Source: Marinobacter pelagius (GTDB lineage: Bacteria > Pseudomonadota > Gammaproteobacteria > Pseudomonadales > Oleiphilaceae). Taken from it: 64,000 nucleotides of DNA. Made by a program: the position numbers and the translations under genes. Below the pieces are notes generated by a model that was not told the DNA's origin, did no database searches, and saw only the letters and a list, made by a program, of their open reading frames with translations. The DNA lies in NCBI RefSeq assembly GCF_900114925.1, contig NZ_FOUR01000001.1, forward strand, positions 372,001 through 436,000. The letters are read 5' to 3'. This document shows positions 1 through 7,776 of this stretch, one piece after another; the stretch's first letter is position 1; each line of letters opens with the position of its first letter.

Positions 1-86
1 TGATAGCAGGTTTTCCGTCATCCCCATGGCACGCGCATCCCCGGATCATGAATTCAGGCGAGAGTCAGGAACAATGATAGCGGGTC

Positions 87-112
87 AGCCCGCCCCGTTG
101 CCAAGGCGGGCT
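87..112 (-). terminator. Hairpin after the SulP gene
   Basis: An 8-bp stem (AGCCCGCC at 87-94 with GGCGGGCT at 105-112) lies just beyond the stop codon of the minus-strand SulP gene. There is no clear U-tract on the minus strand, so this may be a weak or assisted terminator. Nothing else is recognised in positions 1-86. Confidence 0.45.
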
Positions 113-116
113 TGAT

Positions 117-1853
117 TCAGGCGGTCTGCGCCACCGGTTGCCGGTGGTTGGTGAGCGTGGTCCAGGCGTCGAAGGTGCTCAGAAATACCTGACCACCCAG
201 ATGGGCAAGAAATTCCGTACCCCTCAAGCGGTCCATGACGGGTCCCTTGACCTCCGACAGGTGCAGTCGCACCCCGGCATCGTTCAGGCGTTCGTTGATG
301 GCCTCAAGGCTCTCCAGGGCCGAAGCGTCGATCAGGTTCACCGCCGGGCACACCAGCACCAGATCGCGGAGTTCCGGCTCCCGGGTCACCAGGTCCATAA
401 CCGTCTCTTCCAGGAACCGGGCATTGGCAAAATACAGGCTTTCGTCCACCCGCAGGAAGGTGACTTTCGGGCACAGCTGCACGTCGTGACGCAGCACGTT
501 GCGGAAATGCTCGGTACCCGGAACCCGGCCCACCACGGCACTGTGTGGCCGGCTGGTGCGGTACAGGAACAGGCCGATGGACAATGCCACCCCGGCGATG
601 ATGCCCGCCTCCACACTGTGAACCAGGGTCAGCAGGATGGTGGCCAGCATGGCTCCGAAATCGGTACGCGAGTATCGCCAGGTGCGGGACAGTGCTGGCA
701 GGTCGATCAGGGTGGAGACCGCCACAATGATGGTTGCCGCCAGGGTTGCCTGGGGCAGCCAGGCAATGGCCGGGGTCAGGAACAGGGTCGCCAGGGCGAT
801 GCCGACAGCGGTGTAGGCGCCGGCGGCCGGGGTTTCCGCGCCGGCATCAAAATTGACCACGGACCGTGAAAATCCGCCGGTCACCGGCATGCCTCCGGAG
901 AAGCCTGAGCCCAGATTCGCGGTACCCAGCCCGATCAGTTCCTGGTCCGGGTCAATCCGCTGGCGACGCTTGGCGGCCAGGGTCTGGCCCACCGACACCG
1001 ATTCGACAAAGCCGACAATGCTGATCAGCAGGGCACTGACCGCCAGCTGGGACCACAGACCGGTATCCATGGGTGGCATGGTGAATTCCGGCAGCCCGGA
1101 AGGCACCTCTCCCACCAGCCGCACCCCTTTCTGGTCCAGCTGGAAGTACCAGGCAACCAGGGTGGTCACCAGCACCGAGAGAATCGGCGCAGTCTTGGTC
1201 AGGATGTCCGCCAGCCTCGGCTTTACCCCGAGCCTCATCAGCAGGGGTTTCAGATGCTTGCGGGCTGCTACCAGGAATATCAGGGCACCGAGACCGATCG
1301 CCAGGGTGTAGAAGTTGGTGGTTGCCAGAGAAGTCAGCAGGGACTCGGCAATCTCCACCAGGTTATGCCCGGAAGCCTGGATGCCGAAAATGTGTTTGAA
1401 CTGACTGGCGGCAATGACAATACCGGAGGCGGTGATGAATCCGGAAATTACCGGATGACTCAGGAAGTTGGCCAGGAATCCCAGCCGGAGCACCCCCATG
1501 AGGGTCAGCATCAGACCGGACATCACCGCCAGCAGTACGGCACCTGCCACATAGGCAGCAGTACCCGCCTCGGCAATGGGCGCGAGGGCCGCGGCGGTCA
1601 TCAGCGAGGCTACCGCCACCGGGCCGACCGACAGGGTCCGGCTGGTGCCAAATACGGCGTAGATCACCAGCGGCAGGATACTGGCGTACAACCCCACATG
1701 CGCCGGCAGGCCCGCGAGCAGCGCATAGGCCAGGGACTGGGGAATCAGCATGACGGTAACGATGACCGCGGCCACCAGATCACTGGTGGCCTGGTCACGA
1801 TCGTACCGGGGTGCCCATTGCAGAATGGGCAGGTACCGCTTGATCAGATTCAT
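117..1853 (-). CDS. SulP family inorganic anion permease with STAS domain
   Basis: 578 aa inner-membrane transporter of the SLC26/SulP family, which moves sulfate, bicarbonate or other anions. About the first 430 residues are hydrophobic membrane segments with the family pattern of Gly/Pro-rich helices (for example VMLIPQSLAYALLAGLP near residue 35). Residues from about 445 form a cytoplasmic STAS domain, including an LVLVCPAVNLIDASALESL-like strand-loop. The start codon lies 7 nt downstream of the stop of the metallo-hydrolase gene, so the two are almost certainly co-transcribed. That pairing suggests transport of sulfite or sulfate made by the hydrolase. Substrate cannot be fixed from sequence, and bicarbonate remains possible. 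Confidence 0.9.
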   Translation of the reverse strand: MNLIKRYLPILQWAPRYDRDQATSDLVAAVIVTVMLIPQSLAYALLAGLPAHVGLYASILPLVIYAVFGTSRTLSVGPVAVASLMTAAALAPIAEAGTAAYVAGAVLLAVMSGLMLTLMGVLRLGFLANFLSHPVISGFITASGIVIAASQFKHIFGIQASGHNLVEIAESLLTSLATTNFYTLAIGLGALIFLVAARKHLKPLLMRLGVKPRLADILTKTAPILSVLVTTLVAWYFQLDQKGVRLVGEVPSGLPEFTMPPMDTGLWSQLAVSALLISIVGFVESVSVGQTLAAKRRQRIDPDQELIGLGTANLGSGFSGGMPVTGGFSRSVVNFDAGAETPAAGAYTAVGIALATLFLTPAIAWLPQATLAATIIVAVSTLIDLPALSRTWRYSRTDFGAMLATILLTLVHSVEAGIIAGVALSIGLFLYRTSRPHSAVVGRVPGTEHFRNVLRHDVQLCPKVTFLRVDESLYFANARFLEETVMDLVTREPELRDLVLVCPAVNLIDASALESLEAINERLNDAGVRLHLSEVKGPVMDRLRGTEFLAHLGGQVFLSTFDAWTTLTNHRQPVAQTA

Positions 1854-1860
1854 GCGGTGC

Positions 1861-2727
1861 TCAGAACAGGTTGACCGGAACTTTCAGGTAGACCTGCCCG
1901 TTATCTTCGGCCGGCGGCATGTGGCCGGCCCGCATGTTGACCTGTACCGACGGCAGGATCAGCCGTGGCATGTCCAGGGTGGCGTCCCTCTCGGTGCGCA
2001 TCTTGACGAAGTCGTCTTCACTGACACCTTCGTGGACGTGGATATTGGCTTTGCGCTCCTCGGCCACCGTGGTCTGGAACAGGAATTCGTCACGGCCCGG
2101 CGCACCGTAGTCGTGGCACATGAACAACCGGGTTTCCGGGAGCAGTGACAGCACTTTCTGGATGGACCGGTACAGCGTGCGGGCATCGCCGCCGGGGAAA
2201 TCACAGCGGGCAGTGCCGAAATCCGGCATGAACAGGGTGTCGCCCACGAAAGCAGCATCGCCGATCACGTAGGTCAGGCATGCCGGTGTGTGACCGGGAG
2301 TGTGCAGAACCCGGCCTTCCAGGTTGCCGATGCGGAAGGTGTCGCCCTCACGGAACAGCTGATCAAACTGGCTGCCGTCACGGGCAAATTCGGTCCCGGC
2401 ATTGAAGGCCTTGCCGAAGATCTCCTGGACATCGACGATCTTCTCGCCGATGCCGGTCTTGCCACCGAGTTTCTCGTGCAGGTAAGGCGCGGCGGACAGG
2501 TGATCGGCATGCACGTGGGTCTCCAGGATCCACTCCACCGTCAGGTCGTTGTCCCGGACATAGCGGATAATCTCGTCCGCGGAGCGGACATCCGTGCGGC
2601 CGGCGGCATAATCGAGATCCAGAACGGAGTCCAGAATGGCGCAGGACTGGCTGTCCGGATCACGGACCACGTAGCTGAAGGTATTGGTAGGTTCGTCGAA
2701 GAAATGCTGGACGACGGGATTGCTCAT
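1861..2727 (-). CDS. MBL-fold metallo-hydrolase, persulfide dioxygenase-like
   Basis: 288 aa cytosolic enzyme. The metallo-beta-lactamase metal motif is visible as THVHADHLSAA (HxHxDH), followed by GHTPACLTYV, GDTLFMPD and FMCHDYGAPG, which give the remaining metal ligands. The spacing and the GHTP/CHDY motifs resemble the ETHE1/Blh persulfide dioxygenase branch, which oxidises glutathione persulfide to sulfite; no rhodanese domain is fused. I chose the ATG at 2727 (MSNPVVQH) because GAGGTG lies 7 nt upstream; a start six codons earlier is possible. It is the first gene of a two-gene unit with the SulP transporter. The AT-rich stretch around 2770-2790 upstream could hold a promoter or repressor site of the BigR/SqrR type, but I cannot demonstrate this. 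Confidence 0.85.
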   Translation of the reverse strand: MSNPVVQHFFDEPTNTFSYVVRDPDSQSCAILDSVLDLDYAAGRTDVRSADEIIRYVRDNDLTVEWILETHVHADHLSAAPYLHEKLGGKTGIGEKIVDVQEIFGKAFNAGTEFARDGSQFDQLFREGDTFRIGNLEGRVLHTPGHTPACLTYVIGDAAFVGDTLFMPDFGTARCDFPGGDARTLYRSIQKVLSLLPETRLFMCHDYGAPGRDEFLFQTTVAEERKANIHVHEGVSEDDFVKMRTERDATLDMPRLILPSVQVNMRAGHMPPAEDNGQVYLKVPVNLF

Positions 2728-2872
2728 GACACTCACCTCGTACATCGATCCTTTGGTTTTGATTCTAAGGATATACTAAAACGTAATATTGGGTGAAATG
2801 CCAATTTATTCTATGGGTTTCCTCCGTGATAGCTTCCCGGGGAACATCTGCCCCCGGGATCTTCTCCGCTGT

Positions 2873-3493
2873 TCAGAGCGCGTCCAGCTTGTTCCGAATC
2901 TCCTTCCGGCGACCGGCATCCGCCAGCGGTCGATTCGGACGTTCGGGAGCATTAAGCGCCTTGTGGAAATATTCCCGCGCCCGCTCGGGCTGATCCTGCT
3001 CGATCAGGAAATCACCATAGAAGTAGTTCGGGTCGATGCCATCGGGGTTCAGCTCCAGGGCCTTGAGCAGGTATTTCCTGGCCTTGTCATCATCCCCGAA
3101 ACCCAGAGGCCAGCCCGGCACCTGGTAGTAAAGGCTTCCCAGGGAGGTATAGGCCGAACCCTCCAGCGCTGCCGGATCAATGTCCAGCGCCTTTTCCAGG
3201 GATTTCCGAGCGTCCTTGACCAGCCCCAGGGCACCCAGGCCACCCTTGGCGCCGGCGTAGGTGCTCAGCACAATGCCCTGCCAGATCAGGGGTTCGGCAC
3301 GGTCGGGATAGCTATCGACCAGAGCCTCCGCCTGCCCGGCAAGGTTCTCGAAGGCCTTTTCCTTCTTGTCTGCCGGCAACTGATACTGGATTTCAGCCCA
3401 GCGGGCCTGGATACCGGCGAGTTCGGAGTCCAGATCTCCCGCCCAGACCGGAGCCGCAATAACTGACGCGAGCAAAAGGATCATCCATTTCAT
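2873..3493 (-). CDS. Secreted TPR-repeat protein
   Basis: 206 aa with a Sec signal peptide (MKWMILLLASVIAAPVWAG, cleavage after about residue 18). The mature part is helical with TPR-like repeats: one around residues 90-115 (ARKSLEKALDIDPA), one around 140-155 (ARKYLLKALELNPDGID) and one around 170-185 (AREYFHKALNAPE). It is probably periplasmic and a scaffold rather than an enzyme. The ATG overlaps the TGA of the upstream dehydrogenase (ATGA), with GGAG 8 nt upstream, so translation is coupled. It is the last gene of the hemolysin-family/acyl-ligase operon. Its exact role is unknown. Confidence 0.8.
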   Translation of the reverse strand: MKWMILLLASVIAAPVWAGDLDSELAGIQARWAEIQYQLPADKKEKAFENLAGQAEALVDSYPDRAEPLIWQGIVLSTYAGAKGGLGALGLVKDARKSLEKALDIDPAALEGSAYTSLGSLYYQVPGWPLGFGDDDKARKYLLKALELNPDGIDPNYFYGDFLIEQDQPERAREYFHKALNAPERPNRPLADAGRRKEIRNKLDAL

Positions 3494-4272
3494 GACAGTA
3501 CTCCAGAATTCAGAAAACGCCGGATCACCGGCAGTTGCTTCAACATCGCCTTGTCGACGATCCGGGGCAGGATGCCGTTGATCACCACGAACAGTTTTTC
3601 CGGCCAGCCCAGGAAGCGCCGGCGATCGTCGTTTTCCATGGCCTTGAGGATTTCGGCGGCCACTGCCTCGGGGGCATCCATGGTATTGCCGAGGGCGCGG
3701 TTCAGTTCGTTGACCTGCTCCGGGTTCATGGCCGTGGCCGTGGCACGGGGTGCGACATACACCACCTGCACCGGCGTATCCGCCAGTTCCCGGCGCAACG
3801 CCTCGGTGAAGCCCCGCAGGCCGAACTTGCTGGCGCAGTAGGCGGTATAGCCCGGAAAACCGATGCTGCCGAAGGTGGAGCCGACAAACACCAGGGCTCC
3901 GTAGCCACCCTTCTCGAACCGGGGTGCAAAATGCCGCGCCACCAGCATGGCCGAACGCAGGTTCACGGTCAGCTGGACATCCAGCTCACTGACGGCCATG
4001 GCTCCAAGCCCGGCAAAGCGGTTCTGGCCGGCGCAGTGGATAACCCCATCGATATCCGGATAGGCGTCACTCAGGCGCTCCAGCTGCTGATCCAGGTCCG
4101 GGGCGGCAAGATCCAGGTGCACCGCGGACACCCCTTCCCGGTGCCCCAGCCTGTCCGGCTGCCGGGACGCCACGATGACCCGGGCACCGGCCCGCACCAG
4201 CGGGTCCACCAGCGCCTTGCCGATGCCTCCGGTTCCTCCCAGCAGCAGGAACACCCGATCATGCAGCCTCAT
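3490..4272 (-). CDS. Short-chain dehydrogenase/reductase
   Basis: 260 aa NAD(P)-dependent oxidoreductase of the classical SDR fold. The cofactor loop is LLLGGTGGIGKALV at the N-terminus; the catalytic Ser lies in the VFVGSTFGSIGFPG strand and the active-site YxxxK is in YTAYCASKFG. The chosen start (MRLHDRV at 4272) puts the Rossmann strand at the expected distance from the N-terminus; the frame stays open upstream, but inside the preceding gene. It overlaps the 3' end of the acyl-ligase/oxidase gene by 14 nt. Context suggests it reduces or oxidises a keto/hydroxy group on the acyl product of this operon; that is inference. Confidence 0.88.
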   Translation of the reverse strand: MRLHDRVFLLLGGTGGIGKALVDPLVRAGARVIVASRQPDRLGHREGVSAVHLDLAAPDLDQQLERLSDAYPDIDGVIHCAGQNRFAGLGAMAVSELDVQLTVNLRSAMLVARHFAPRFEKGGYGALVFVGSTFGSIGFPGYTAYCASKFGLRGFTEALRRELADTPVQVVYVAPRATATAMNPEQVNELNRALGNTMDAPEAVAAEILKAMENDDRRRFLGWPEKLFVVINGILPRIVDKAMLKQLPVIRRFLNSGVLS

Positions 4273-6445
4273 GACGTTGCTCCTTGCGCCCGGCCGGCAG
4301 CGGAATGCTGTGCAGCATGTCGCCATAGAGCCGGTACACCATGCGGGCGGCGTCGATGATGGCCTGCTGGTCATCCGGATCGGTGATCTCGTTCATCAGG
4401 TTGCGGAAGAATTCGAAGTGCTCCTGGTCCAACGCACCGTGAGAATAGAGGTAGCTGAAGGCTTCGGTCGGCAGATCCAGCTGTTTCTGGATGGCTTCGC
4501 CCAGGGGCGTGGCCAGCTCGATGGAGGTGCCTTCCAGCACCTGGACCATGCCGAAGAACGCCGCCGGATTGCCACGCTGGATCCGGTCGTACAGGTAGGC
4601 GACCATCAGTTCGATGGAAGTGTCGGGGGTGCCATTGCGGATGGCTTCCTTGTCCTCGCCACAGGCTTCCAGGTCATTGAGAATCCACTCGTGGTGGCCG
4701 TACTCCTCCTCAATGTATTCCACCAGGGCCTTGCGGACGAATTCCAGGCGCTCCGGCAGACGGCCGCCGCAGGCCATCATCAGCGGCACCGTGTGCTTGA
4801 CGTGGTGGTAGGCCTGGGTCAGGAACCAGGTATAGCCGGTCAGATCGAAACGACCCTCGCGGATGGCTTCAATAACGGGCGCACCCGTCACATGGGCGCG
4901 TGCTTCGGCGGTTTCGGATTGCAGGCGATCGAAAAATGCCATGACAGTGTCTCCTGGCGTGTTTGATGAGGTTGCACGGGTCGTAGAAAGGTTCATGAAA
5001 ACGGGAAAGGCGCCGGCCAGCAGCGCGGGCAGGTCCGACTGGATCTTCTGGCGCATGGGCCGGCCATTGGCAGTGACGTGACCCTCGGCATGGGCAAGGG
5101 GCTGACGGCGGATGTACACCGCTGCCAGCCGGGCATAGTCAGGCAGGCCGGCGTTGAGTCCGGCCAGTGCCGAGCGCAGCTGCTCCGGTGAACGGCCATC
5201 GCGGATCACGATCAGGGCACTGGGGTTGGGATCCCCGTCGCCAAATACCACGGCCTGCTGGGCGCCCAGGGCCTGGACCAGTTCGCTCTCGAGCCACTCG
5301 GGGCTGATGTTGCGACCAAAGCTGGTAATGAGCAGATTCTTGGCGCGACCGTTCACGGTGAGGAAACCCTGCAGATTCAGGGTGCCCAGGTCCCCGGTGT
5401 CCAGCCACCCGGCCCCCTCCGGCTCATCACCCAGGTAACCCAGGTGGGTGTTGCCCCGGACCAGGATGTGGCGGTCAGGATCCAGTCGGACCTCGACGTG
5501 GGACAGCGGCTTGCCAACGGTACCTTCACATTCGTCGCCGGGAACATTGAGCGCGACCACGGAGCTACACTCGGACAGACCGTAGCCCTCGTAGAGAGGC
5601 AACCCGGCAGCCCGGCCACGGGCCAGCAATTCCGGTGACACCCGGCCACCGCCCACTGCGAGGAAGCGGAAGGAGCCGCTCCGAAGCTGCCCCTTTTCGG
5701 CGGCGGCCACCAGCGCCATGGCCAGTTCCGGCACCAGAATCAGTGACTGCGGTTGGCTTTGGTTGATACCCGCCACCAGGCGGTCCAGGTCCAGGCCACT
5801 GCTGCCCGTCATCCCCAGGGTCTGCAACGGTGCGACATTCACCGTGGCTCCCATCAGCAACGGCAGATACACCCCGGCAATATTCTCGAGCAGGGTCGCC
5901 AGCGGCAGGATGCACAAATGCTGCCGTAAAGGCACATCCGCCAGCCGTTCTTTCAACGCGAGTGTTGTCGCCGCCATCTGCGCCTCGGACAGACAGACAC
6001 CCTTGGGTGTACCGGTGCTGCCGGAGGTAAAGGTGATCTTGGCAGTCGCCTCCGGCATCCACGCCCCGGCGCCGGTTACCGGCAAATGCCGGAGCCAGAC
6101 GCCATGGCCGATGTGTTCACCGAAAGCTTCCTGTTCGCCGGAGAGAAGGCAATCGAGACCGGCCCGTTCGATCAGGTGCGCAGCCTGGGCTTTGGAGAAG
6201 AACACCGGCACCGGCACGCACACCACGCCCGCCATCAGGCAGGCCAGGTCCGCCAGGATCCAGGCCGGAGAGTTATCTCCACACAGGCCAGCACGCTGTA
6301 TTCCCAGGCTTCGCAACTGGCCGGCCAGTGCCCCGGCCGCCTGCATCATCTGGCTATAGCTGAAGCCCGAGTCCGGGCCCTGAAGGGCGATACGGCCGGG
6401 ATGAAGCATCGCCTGCTGCTCGAGCAGGTCAGGCAAGACGGCCAT
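4259..6445 (-). CDS. Acyl-adenylating (ANL) enzyme fused to a haem-oxygenase-like di-iron oxidase
   Basis: 728 aa two-part protein. Residues 1 to about 480 are an AMP-forming acyl ligase: A3 loop TFTSGSTGTPKGV, A5 YGLSECSS, A7 GWLDTGDLG, A8 NGRAKNLLITSFGRN. The A10 region reads NGRPMRQKI, with Arg where most family members have the catalytic Lys. After a Ser/Thr-rich linker, residues about 502-728 form a TenA/haem-oxygenase-like domain of the iron-containing redox family (HDO), with candidate metal ligands in YHHVKHT, EEYGHHEW, EGTS and DQEH. This family includes UndA, which acts on fatty acids. The ATG at 6445 has GGGAGGTGCCT directly upstream and lies inside the end of the hemolysin-family gene (17-nt overlap). 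An internal AGGAGA is placed 7 nt before an in-frame ATG at 4942, exactly where the oxidase domain begins, suggesting recent fusion of two genes. Confidence 0.85.
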   Translation of the reverse strand: MAVLPDLLEQQAMLHPGRIALQGPDSGFSYSQMMQAAGALAGQLRSLGIQRAGLCGDNSPAWILADLACLMAGVVCVPVPVFFSKAQAAHLIERAGLDCLLSGEQEAFGEHIGHGVWLRHLPVTGAGAWMPEATAKITFTSGSTGTPKGVCLSEAQMAATTLALKERLADVPLRQHLCILPLATLLENIAGVYLPLLMGATVNVAPLQTLGMTGSSGLDLDRLVAGINQSQPQSLILVPELAMALVAAAEKGQLRSGSFRFLAVGGGRVSPELLARGRAAGLPLYEGYGLSECSSVVALNVPGDECEGTVGKPLSHVEVRLDPDRHILVRGNTHLGYLGDEPEGAGWLDTGDLGTLNLQGFLTVNGRAKNLLITSFGRNISPEWLESELVQALGAQQAVVFGDGDPNPSALIVIRDGRSPEQLRSALAGLNAGLPDYARLAAVYIRRQPLAHAEGHVTANGRPMRQKIQSDLPALLAGAFPVFMNLSTTRATSSNTPGDTVMAFFDRLQSETAEARAHVTGAPVIEAIREGRFDLTGYTWFLTQAYHHVKHTVPLMMACGGRLPERLEFVRKALVEYIEEEYGHHEWILNDLEACGEDKEAIRNGTPDTSIELMVAYLYDRIQRGNPAAFFGMVQVLEGTSIELATPLGEAIQKQLDLPTEAFSYLYSHGALDQEHFEFFRNLMNEITDPDDQQAIIDAARMVYRLYGDMLHSIPLPAGRKEQRHEAA

Positions 6446-7139
6446 AGGCACCTCCCGCGACGGTGATAGCGTCACCGGCATCTCTGGTCACCGGCTGAAC
6501 CAGACGCAAAAGTCCGGCCTGGCGCATGGCCGACATGCCCTCCGCCACGTGGATAGCCATGACCACCGGATGATGATCGTAATACCGGCCCCAACCGGCG
6601 CCGCCGTCCGGCAATCGGGCCGGATCGGCTTTGGCCAGCACCTGTGTGCCGATACCGAGCCGGTGAAAACTGTTGCGCAGCTGATCCGTGCCGGTACACA
6701 CCACCCAGTCGTAACCGGCGGAATCCAGCCAGACCGACAGGGAGGCAAAGAGGTAGCGGCTCACCCCCGCCTCGACACCGGCAAGATGAGCAATTTCCGC
6801 AATCTTAAGGCGCTCGGTGCCTGGCAACGGCATCACCGCTTCCACCGGAACGGACAGGTAATCCTCAAGGAACAGACGTTCCCGGCCGGCATTTCTCACT
6901 CCAACTGCCGCCAGCAGCGACCCCTGGGACGTGGTCAGGGCCAGCAACGATGGAATTCGCAGGGCGGGGTCCGCGCCATAGGCCTGCAGGAATCGCCGGC
7001 GGATGAAGCCGGCAACGGTTTCGGCCATGGCCGTTTCAGGGGCAATCCGGCTTAACCAGCGACCGGCACAACGGATGACCGGGACCACCTCCCGGGAATC
7101 CGGGGGACAACAGGTGGACATCGTCAGCGGGTCTGTCAT
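6429..7139 (-). CDS. Thermostable hemolysin family protein
   Basis: 236 aa protein matching the family named after the Vibrio thermostable delta hemolysin. As I recall it the family has a GNAT/autoinducer-synthase-like fold, which would make it an acyl or aminoacyl transferase rather than a toxin; this needs a fold search. Visible family features are FIRRRFLQAYGADP near the N-terminus, LFLEDYLSVPVEA, EIAHLAGVEAGVSRYLF and FHRLGIGTQVLAKADPARL. No signal peptide. The start ATG at 7139 has GGAGAG 5 nt upstream; a second Met six codons later is possible. It is the first gene of an operon with the acyl-adenylating/oxidase fusion, an SDR and a TPR protein. Confidence 0.82.
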   Translation of the reverse strand: MTDPLTMSTCCPPDSREVVPVIRCAGRWLSRIAPETAMAETVAGFIRRRFLQAYGADPALRIPSLLALTTSQGSLLAAVGVRNAGRERLFLEDYLSVPVEAVMPLPGTERLKIAEIAHLAGVEAGVSRYLFASLSVWLDSAGYDWVVCTGTDQLRNSFHRLGIGTQVLAKADPARLPDGGAGWGRYYDHHPVVMAIHVAEGMSAMRQAGLLRLVQPVTRDAGDAITVAGGAYGRLA

Positions 7140-7187
7140 AGGCGCTCTCCAAAAATACGGCCCCGGGGCCTTTCAATCACGACTGCC

Positions 7188-7193
7188 AGAATA
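7188..7193 (-). promoter_or_regulatory. Candidate -10 of the hemolysin-family operon
   Basis: TATTCT on the minus strand, separated by exactly 10 nt from the CTTAAA-N5-CTTAAG box at 7204-7220. The same box-to-hexamer gap is seen at the two plus-strand promoters with this box type. Inference from spacing only. Confidence 0.5.
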
Positions 7194-7203
7194 GAAAGGG
7201 AGC

Positions 7204-7220
7204 CTTAAATCAGCCTTAAG
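7204..7220 (-). promoter_or_regulatory. PmrA/QseB-type box 1
   Basis: CTTAAA-TCAGC-CTTAAG, a direct repeat of 6-mers with a 5-nt spacer as bound by PmrA/QseB-type OmpR-family regulators (CTTAAK-N5-CTTAAK). Its lower-coordinate edge is 10 nt from the candidate -10 of the minus-strand operon, so it probably acts on that operon. Confidence 0.65.
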
Positions 7221-7236
7221 GCTCCGCGGCAGAAAC

Positions 7237-7253
7237 CTTAAGACCGCCTTAAG
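7237..7253. promoter_or_regulatory. PmrA/QseB-type box 2
   Basis: CTTAAG-ACCGC-CTTAAG, a perfect repeat with 5-nt spacer. It lies centrally between boxes 1 and 3, with start-to-start distances of 33 and 34 nt (about three helical turns). It could support cooperative binding for both divergent promoters. Confidence 0.65.
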
Positions 7254-7270
7254 GTTTCCCGGGCATGCCG

Positions 7271-7287
7271 GTTAAGGCTGGCTTAAG
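7271..7287 (+). promoter_or_regulatory. PmrA/QseB-type box 3 and promoter of the glycosylation operon
   Basis: GTTAAG-GCTGG-CTTAAG followed after exactly 10 nt by a candidate -10 TAGAGT at 7298-7303. The box overlaps the -35 position, as expected for an activator-dependent promoter. It would drive the GtrA-GT2-ArnT-response regulator-kinase unit, making the regulator pair autoregulated. Confidence 0.65.
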
Positions 7288-7358
7288 AATGGCCGCGTAG
7301 AGTGCCATGCCATTCGCCGGACACCTCCGGACAAACTCGGGTGCTGAAGTGAGGCTGT

Positions 7359-7772
7359 ATGAAAGTCCCGGATTTGAGGACAAACCGACTGGGCGCGCTG
7401 CCCCGTTTCCTGATGGCAGGCGGGATGGCCACCCTGCTCCATTGGCTGATCATGATGGTGCTGGTTCGCGCTGGCGTTAACGCTGTCGCTGCGACCGCCA
7501 TAGGTGCCAGCGCGGGGCTGATCGCGAACTATATCGGCCAACACCGGTTTGCCTTCTGTTCCGCGCTGCCGCACCGGGTGACCTTCCCCCGCTATCTCGC
7601 CGGAGCCGGTATCGGGTGGATCCTGAACCTTCTAAGTTTTGTCTTGCTGCGGATCGCCGATGCCAATGTAGCGTTTGCCCAGATTACGGCTACCGGTGTG
7701 GTGGCACTTGCCAACTATCTCTTCGCCGAGAGGTTTGTATTCCATGAAGAACCGACAAGGGAGGCCCGGTAA
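7359..7772 (+). CDS. GtrA family membrane protein
   Basis: 137 aa with four hydrophobic segments and the family motif GGMATLLHWLIM near the N-terminus, ASAGLIANYIGQHRFAF in the middle and ALANYLFAERFVF near the C-terminus. GtrA proteins are thought to flip undecaprenyl-phosphate-linked sugars across the inner membrane. GAGG lies 5 nt before the ATG. It is first in an operon with a GtrB/ArnC-like GT2 enzyme and an ArnT-like transferase, the three parts of a gtr-type surface glycosylation system. Confidence 0.88.
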   Translation: MKVPDLRTNRLGALPRFLMAGGMATLLHWLIMMVLVRAGVNAVAATAIGASAGLIANYIGQHRFAFCSALPHRVTFPRYLAGAGIGWILNLLSFVLLRIADANVAFAQITATGVVALANYLFAERFVFHEEPTREAR

Positions 7773-7776
7773 CCAG

